DNA of 5,860 bases, taken from assembly GCA_003133265.1 (NCBI GenBank), contig PKWQ01000144.1, positions 1 to 5,860 of the forward strand, written 5' to 3'. Of this stretch, positions 4,595-5,860 are shown piece by piece. The stretch is from Acetobacteraceae bacterium (GTDB lineage: Bacteria; Pseudomonadota; Alphaproteobacteria; Acetobacterales; Acetobacteraceae). The notes beneath the pieces are model-generated. The model was not told the origin of the DNA. It searched no databases and saw nothing but the letters and a program-made list of their open reading frames with translations. The position numbers and the translations under genes are program-made. Numbering within the stretch: position 1 is the first letter of the stretch; each line of letters begins with the position of its first letter.

Positions 4595-5236
4595 TCAGAA
4601 CTTGATCATGTCGATCTTGGTTATCGTCACCAGTTTGCCGAACGTCGGCCCATTGGCCAATTGCCATGTGCTGAATTGCTCGGAATAGGTATCGGTGCTC
4701 GAGATGCCGTCCACCGGTGCAATCACGTTGAAGCCTCTCAGCGCGGCCTCGCTGCCGGTATAGAGAACGGCGCCGTTGGCGGCGGTGCCGACGACGATGA
4801 CGGTTTTGATCCCCTTGTCCTTGAGCATCTTTTCCAGATCGGTATTCAGGAACTTGTCCGCAAAGGTTGTCACCGACGGCTCGCCCGGTGCGGGAGCCAG
4901 GTCCTTATCGACGATGTCGGCAGCCGTAAGCTTGCCGAAGTAACTATAGATCACCGTCACCTTGGCCGCGCGCGCCTCGCCCAGCAGCTTCTTCACCGCC
5001 GGGACCGTGGCCATGCAGCGCGCCCGCGTGCCGCAATTCGGCTTCAGGAAATCGAGCATCAGCAACGCGGTCGTCTTCGAATCGATCGTAACCGGCTTGA
5101 GTTCTGGCGCTGGCGGCGCCGTCACGCTCGCCCATTCCTCGATGATGTTGGCGGCATTTGCCGGTGAAACAGCGGCAATCGCGGTAGCCATCACCATTCC
5201 GGCAATTGCGCGGAGTACGTCGAACCGGCTTCTCAT
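4595..5236 (-). CDS. Exported isochorismatase-fold protein lacking the catalytic cysteine
   Basis: A 213-residue cysteine-hydrolase/isochorismatase-fold protein with a signal peptide (hydrophobic at about 10-23, ANA-A cleavage near 28), so periplasmic or secreted. Start at 5236 is preferred because AAGGGA lies seven bases upstream (5244-5249) and the signal peptide is then properly placed; a 14-residue longer version has no such site. Family landmarks: TTALLMLDF (55-63) with the triad Asp at D62; TFADKFLNTDLEKML (124-138) with the triad Lys at K128; then VIVVGTAANGAVLYTGSEAALRGF (146-169). In active members the last motif reads GxxTxxCV, but here the Cys position is Ala (A156). The usual nucleophile is therefore missing, and D62/K128 remain. 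Two other cysteines, C68 and C74, could form a disulfide. Substrate unknown; possibly non-catalytic or of altered chemistry. It is the only gene of cassette 2, same strand as pheA. Confidence 0.85.
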   Translation of the reverse strand: MRSRFDVLRAIAGMVMATAIAAVSPANAANIIEEWASVTAPPAPELKPVTIDSKTTALLMLDFLKPNCGTRARCMATVPAVKKLLGEARAAKVTVIYSYFGKLTAADIVDKDLAPAPGEPSVTTFADKFLNTDLEKMLKDKGIKTVIVVGTAANGAVLYTGSEAALRGFNVIAPVDGISSTDTYSEQFSTWQLANGPTFGKLVTITKIDMIKF

Positions 5237-5243
5237 TATTCTG

Positions 5244-5249
5244 TCCCTT
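5244..5249 (-). promoter_or_regulatory. Ribosome binding site of the isochorismatase-fold gene
   Basis: AAGGGA on the minus strand lies seven bases before the ATG at 5236. It sets the start at the signal-peptide methionine. Confidence 0.65.
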
Positions 5250-5318
5250 GAACGTAGCCGGCGCGTTTCGGCCAGCACTTGCGACCGAGGATGCGGAATC
5301 GCTCAAGCGCCGTCAAAG

Positions 5319-5330
5319 CCTTTTTAAAGG
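5319..5330. repeat. AT-rich inverted repeat CCTTT-TT-AAAGG
   Basis: A perfect 5-bp inverted repeat with a two-base spacer, in an AT-rich patch of otherwise GC-rich DNA. It lies between pheA and the isochorismatase-fold gene, near the right border of cassette 2. It may be an operator or promoter component for the cassette gene; no consensus promoter could be assigned around it. Confidence 0.3.
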
Positions 5331-5355
5331 TTGGCAAATACGACTTCGGTTCCTT

Positions 5356-5442
5356 CCATCGCCCGTCACGCCCCTACCAAACCCCTCAATCCGCTTCGCC
5401 CTGGCTCGCCCGGAACGGCGCCGCGCGATAAACCCCCAGCAC
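5356..5442 (-). repeat. Direct repeat 2, intact copy (pheA 3' end plus flank)
   Basis: This is the partner of 4480-4565 in the same orientation. It covers the last 18 codons and stop of pheA and about 30 bases of its 3' flank, at roughly 80% identity by eye. The two copies bracket the isochorismatase-fold gene. Confidence 0.75.
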
Positions 5443-5860
5443 GCGGACCTCGCTGGAAAAAAACTGCAATTCCTCCAGCGCCAGTCGCAGGGCGGGCTGC
5501 TCGGGGTGGCCGTCGACGTCGCAGAGGAACTGGGTGGCGGTGAACTGCCCGCCCAGCATGTAGCTCTCCAGCTTGGTCATGTTCACGCCGTTGGTGGCGA
5601 AGCCGCCCAGCGCCTTGTACAGCGCCGCGGGGCGGTTGCGCACGCGGAACACGAACGTGGTCATCAGGTCGGGCACCGACGCATCGGGCGTGCTCGGCTG
5701 GCGGGCCATCACGTAGAACCGCGTCGTGTTGTGCGCGGCGTCCTCGACATTGGCGCGCAGGATGTCCAGGCCGTAGATCTTCGCCGCCAGCGCCGAGGCG
5801 ATGGCGGCTTCCTCGGGGCGGCCCCACTCGGCGACCTGCGCCGCGGCACCTGCGGTGTCG
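5386..5860 (-). CDS. pheA: Prephenate dehydratase, C-terminal part (5' truncated by window edge)
   Basis: The enzyme converts prephenate to phenylpyruvate in phenylalanine synthesis in the cytoplasm. The frame is open to the right edge; 157 residues and the stop are present, somewhat over half of a usual 280-residue monofunctional enzyme. The end of the catalytic domain is visible as DTAGAAAQVA (1-10 of the fragment), AAIASALAAKIYGLDIL (18-34) and the TRF motif at 46-48 (NTTRFYVMAR). The regulatory ACT domain follows at about 67-144: TTFVFRVRNRPAALYKAL, then NGVNMTKLESYM, where the ESRP-like phenylalanine-binding motif reads LESYM as in other alphaproteobacteria. Feedback inhibition by phenylalanine is the known role of this domain. 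A degraded copy of the gene's 3' end occurs at 4480-4565. The next gene downstream on the same strand starts 149 bp beyond the stop. Confidence 0.95.
   Translation of the reverse strand, partial: DTAGAAAQVAEWGRPEEAAIASALAAKIYGLDILRANVEDAAHNTTRFYVMARQPSTPDASVPDLMTTFVFRVRNRPAALYKALGGFATNGVNMTKLESYMLGGQFTATQFLCDVDGHPEQPALRLALEELQFFSSEVRVLGVYRAAPFRASQGEAD

Noticed and set aside
4284..4688. 134-residue plus-strand frame over the gene-free stretch
   Set aside because: It runs through the tandem heptamer and the pheA fragment and ends antisense inside the isochorismatase-fold gene; low-complexity Pro/Ser/Arg content and no ribosome binding site.

Overview
The window looks like a piece of a GC-rich alphaproteobacterial chromosome. 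The core genes run at about 70% G+C, and the gene types and the prephenate dehydratase sequence style suggest Rhodospirillales/Acetobacteraceae. That placement is an inference from residue style, not a search. Conserved genes sit at both edges. Between them is an accessory stretch of visibly lower G+C: about 43% counted over 2521-2700, against about 70% over 1321-1380.

Layout. 1-2064, plus strand: a tight three-gene run made of the 3' part of a Sua5/YrdC threonylcarbamoyl-AMP synthase, an MBL-fold hydrolase of the methyl-parathion-hydrolase/lactonase-like type, and a PaaI-type hotdog thioesterase. 2061-2200: a REP-like palindromic unit whose first bases are the thioesterase stop codon, then a second dispersed-repeat-like palindrome. 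2214-2925, minus strand: two small exported proteins in a probable operon, both unnamed. 2926-3218: their upstream region, with no gene. 3219-3319: a second, broken copy of the thioesterase 3' end. 3362-3445: a 33-bp inverted pair of the REP-like unit. 3468-4259, minus strand: an unrecognised 263-residue protein. 4260-4594: no gene, but several small repeats and a degraded copy of the 3' end of the prephenate dehydratase gene. 4595-5236, minus strand: an exported isochorismatase-fold protein that lacks the usual nucleophilic cysteine. 5386-5860, minus strand: the 3' part of prephenate dehydratase (pheA).

The most notable feature is structural and occurs twice. In each case a conserved gene is intact, its 3' end is followed by a small accessory cassette encoding exported protein(s), and the cassette is closed by a second, non-functional copy of the same 3' end in the same orientation. 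Cassette 1 is about 1.15 kb behind the thioesterase, with about 93% identity between copies over 101 bp. Cassette 2 is about 0.8 kb behind pheA, with roughly 80% identity over about 86 bp. The layout resembles islands that enter the 3' end of a gene and rebuild it, yet neither cassette contains an integrase or transposase. Gene-end replacement by recombination with foreign DNA is the main alternative.

The plus-strand run is probably co-transcribed housekeeping (tRNA t6A modification) plus two hydrolases of unknown substrate. The accessory genes show no sign of acting together beyond the two small exported proteins, which probably share an operon.
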